A stretch of DNA of 64,000 bases, taken from assembly GCF_040549525.1 (NCBI RefSeq), contig NZ_JBEPTM010000006.1:124001-188000 (forward strand), written 5' to 3'. The position numbers and the translations under genes are program-made. The notes beneath the pieces were generated by a model. It saw only the letters and a program-made list of their open reading frames with translations. It was not told the DNA's origin and made no database searches. Within the stretch, counting starts at the first letter, position 1. Each line of letters begins with the position of its first letter. This document shows, piece after piece, positions 62,270-64,000 of this stretch. Origin of the DNA: Lacisediminihabitans sp040549525. Its GTDB lineage: Bacteria > Actinomycetota > Actinomycetes > Actinomycetales > Microbacteriaceae.

Positions 62270-63772
62270 TCAGGCGGCGGGAGGCGTGTTTCCCGCACCG
62301 CCACGGCGCGAACGCGTGCGACGACGACGCGTCGGCGAGGTGCCGTCGTGGGTTCCGCCGCCCTCGGCGCTCTCGCGCACGACGTCGGTCGATCCCTCGC
62401 GCGGAGGACGTCCGCCGGTGGCTCCCGCTGGGCGGCCCGAGTTGCGCCCGGTGCCGCCGTGGTCGCCGGAGCGTCCCCCACGATCGCCGGAGCGGCTGCG
62501 GTCCCCGTTGCTGTCCCGGCCACCACCCGAGCGACCACCACGGTCGCTGTCGGCCGGACGCGGCTCGCGTGCCCGCACGGGGCCGGCGGACGCGAGGCGA
62601 CCCTTGGTGCCTTCGGGGATGTCGAGGTCGGTGAAGAGGTGCGGCGACGAGGAGTAGGTCTCGACCGGCTCCGGCTGGCCCATGTCGAGCGCCTTGTTGA
62701 TGGCGGCCCACTTGTGCATGTCGTCCCAGTCGACGAAGGTGACGGCGATGCCGGTCTTTCCCGCGCGACCGGTGCGTCCGGCACGGTGCAGGTAGGTGTC
62801 GTCGTCGTCCGGGATCGTGTGGTTGATCACGTGTGTCACGTCATTGACATCGATGCCGCGAGCCGCGACATCGGTGGCGATCAGGATGTCCTTCTTGCCG
62901 GCCTTGAACGCGGCCATGGCACGCTCGCGCTGCTCCTGGTTGAGGTCGCCGTGCACGGCGGCGGCGTTGAAGCCGCGGTCGTTGAGTTCTTCGACGAGCT
63001 TGGCCGCGGCGCGCTTGGTGCGGGTGAAGACCACGGTCTTGCCGCGTCCCTCGGCCTGAAGAATGCGGGCGATGACCTCGTCCTTGTCCATCGAGTGGGC
63101 GCGGTAGACGACGTGCTTGATGTTGGCCTGGGTGCGGCCCTCGTCCGGGTCCGTCGCGCGGATGTGGATGGGCCGGTTCATGAAGCGCCGCGCGAGGGCC
63201 ACGATCGGGCCGGGCATCGTCGCGGAGAAGAGCATGGTGTGGCGGGTCGGGCTGGTCTGGGCGAAGAGCTTCTCGATGTCGGAGAGGAAGCCGAGGTCGA
63301 GCATTTTGTCGGCCTCGTCGAGCACCATCACCTTGACGTCCTTGAGCGACAGCATTCGCTGGCTGGCGAGATCGAGGAGGCGACCGGGGGTTCCGACGAC
63401 CACCTGTGCGCCGGCCTTGAGCTGCTCGACCTGGCCCTCGTAGGCCTTGCCGCCGTAGATGGCGGCGACCTGGGTGCCGCGGTTGGATGCCGCGAGCACG
63501 AGATCTTCGGCCACCTGCACACACAGCTCGCGGGTCGGCACGACGACGAGAGCCTTGACGCCGGGCTCGGGGTTGAGGCCGAGCGACTGGAGGAGGGGGA
63601 GTCCGAAGCCGAGCGTCTTGCCCGTTCCGGTCTTGGCCTGTCCGATGATGTCCTGGCCGGCGAGCCCCATGGGGATCGTCTGCACCTGGATCGGGAAGGG
63701 CGAGATGATGCCCTTCGTGGCGAGAGCGTCGACCATATCCTGGTCGATGTTGAGATCTGAAAATGTAGTGAT
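62270..63772 (-). CDS. DEAD-box RNA helicase
   Basis: About 500 aa. The helicase core has the Q motif (PFPIQ), Walker A AKTGTGKT, DEAD in VLDEADKML, SAT in LFSATMP, and motif VI HRAGRTGRAGKTG. The C-terminus is an Arg/Gly/Ser-rich tail (about residues 410-500). The first ATG in frame (63736) would cut off the conserved FSDL part of the Q motif; upstream codons read TTFSDLNIDQD with no ATG, GTG or TTG before an in-frame stop at 63797. An ATC at 63772, after aggg, replaces the expected ATG, so initiation at a rare codon is proposed. The protein may aid cold growth or RNA decay. Confidence 0.9.
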   Translation of the reverse strand: MTTFSDLNIDQDMVDALATKGIISPFPIQVQTIPMGLAGQDIIGQAKTGTGKTLGFGLPLLQSLGLNPEPGVKALVVVPTRELCVQVAEDLVLAASNRGTQVAAIYGGKAYEGQVEQLKAGAQVVVGTPGRLLDLASQRMLSLKDVKVMVLDEADKMLDLGFLSDIEKLFAQTSPTRHTMLFSATMPGPIVALARRFMNRPIHIRATDPDEGRTQANIKHVVYRAHSMDKDEVIARILQAEGRGKTVVFTRTKRAAAKLVEELNDRGFNAAAVHGDLNQEQRERAMAAFKAGKKDILIATDVAARGIDVNDVTHVINHTIPDDDDTYLHRAGRTGRAGKTGIAVTFVDWDDMHKWAAINKALDMGQPEPVETYSSSPHLFTDLDIPEGTKGRLASAGPVRAREPRPADSDRGGRSGGGRDSNGDRSRSGDRGGRSGDHGGTGRNSGRPAGATGGRPPREGSTDVVRESAEGGGTHDGTSPTRRRRTRSRRGGAGNTPPAA

Positions 63773-63789
63773 GATGATGCCCTGTCTAA

Positions 63790-63844
63790 AAAGCGGCTAC
63801 GCCCGCTTTGACCTGGGGCGTGCTGAGCCTCCACCAGAAATGGG
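63790..63844. promoter_or_regulatory. structured leader before the DEAD-box gene
   Basis: Two small stems occur: AAAGCGG/CCGCTTT (63790-63796 and 63803-63809) and a GCCTCC/GGAGGC pair (about 63827-63848). They lie in the predicted 5' leader of the reverse helicase gene. DEAD-box helicases often have regulated leaders; no specific riboregulator is recognised. Confidence 0.4.
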
Positions 63845-63927
63845 AGGCATTACCACCAGTTTAGCCGCCTGTCGCCCCGGGAGCGCTTTCGCGGCGGTCA
63901 GCGGCCTGTCGCGGATAGGCTGTGCCC

Positions 63928-64000
63928 GTGGTCTCCTTGTTTTCTCGACGTCCCCGGCGCACTGATGCTCCCCGCCTCAAACCGCGGCGCGAGCCCGTCG
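63928..64000 (+). CDS. start of an unidentified gene, truncated at the window end
   Basis: GTG 63928 opens a basic frame (VVSLFSRRPRRTDAPRL..) running off the end. A TAGGCT -10 box (63916-63921) ends exactly six bases upstream, like the other leaderless starts of this window, which supports a real gene. The 24 visible residues do not identify a family. Confidence 0.55.
   Translation, partial: MVSLFSRRPRRTDAPRLKPRREPV

Overview
The window is high-GC actinobacterial chromosome, most likely from the Microbacteriaceae (Micrococcales). That placement is an inference. It rests on a DUF3117 protein, an SCO6745-family protein, the order methyltransferase - tatB - mrp - DUF1003 - MgtE-like (known from mycobacteria and relatives), fdxA next to dapC, a membrane-fused MshB-like PIG-L deacetylase, an EfeUOB iron system behind a DtxR/IdeR box, and the very common arrangement of a TAnnnT -10 box six bases before the start codon. 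No rRNA, tRNA, CRISPR array, prophage or intact insertion sequence was seen. One IS5-type transposase tail lies at 2234-2398.

Left part (1-10.6 kb): a Cys-rich microprotein, a TetR/oxidoreductase pair with two operator palindromes, the transposase remnant, and then a reactive-sulfur island. The island contains a universal stress protein, a thioredoxin, an MBL-rhodanese fusion (persulfide dioxygenase type), a NiCoT-type transporter, a rhodanese, a TauE/SafE permease, an MFS transporter, a DUF2892 protein, a CsoR-family repressor with the CstR cysteine pattern and no copper-ligand His, two CxxC membrane proteins and a rhodanese lipoprotein. Four G/C-tract palindromes of the type ATACCCC-GGGGTAT sit at the three promoters of the island. 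This is the most interesting system in the window.

Middle (10.6-28 kb): housekeeping and accessory genes: DinB, ABC-F, SCO6745 family, DoxX-like, a secreted beta-helix protein, a SulP transporter, a membrane J-domain protein, a LON-domain protein and an aldo/keto reductase. Then comes a complete glycine cleavage operon (gcvT-gcvH-gcvP) behind a tandem glycine riboswitch, a hypothetical gene, a 17-bp tandem repeat array and a CPBP protease.

28-37 kb is an oligopeptide ABC transporter: two paralogous binding lipoproteins at the ends, an unusually long first permease, a second permease, a two-domain ATPase, and a PH-domain membrane gene set in reverse between permease and ATPase. typA follows. 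efeB-efeO-efeU (39.9-43.3 kb) is an iron uptake operon.

43.4-50.8 kb holds a PIG-L deacetylase, ferredoxin and dapC in one operon, then citrate synthase, dapD and divergent dapE (succinylase branch of lysine/DAP synthesis) and a PIG-V-like membrane protein ending at a Rho-independent terminator. 50.9-57.6 kb is the DUF3117 to MgtE-like block. The right end has an Xaa-Pro peptidase, a TetR regulator, an endonuclease/phosphatase-fold protein, a PHP phosphoesterase, a DEAD-box helicase without a canonical start codon, and the beginning of an unidentified gene. Two families of palindromic intergenic elements recur in spacers.
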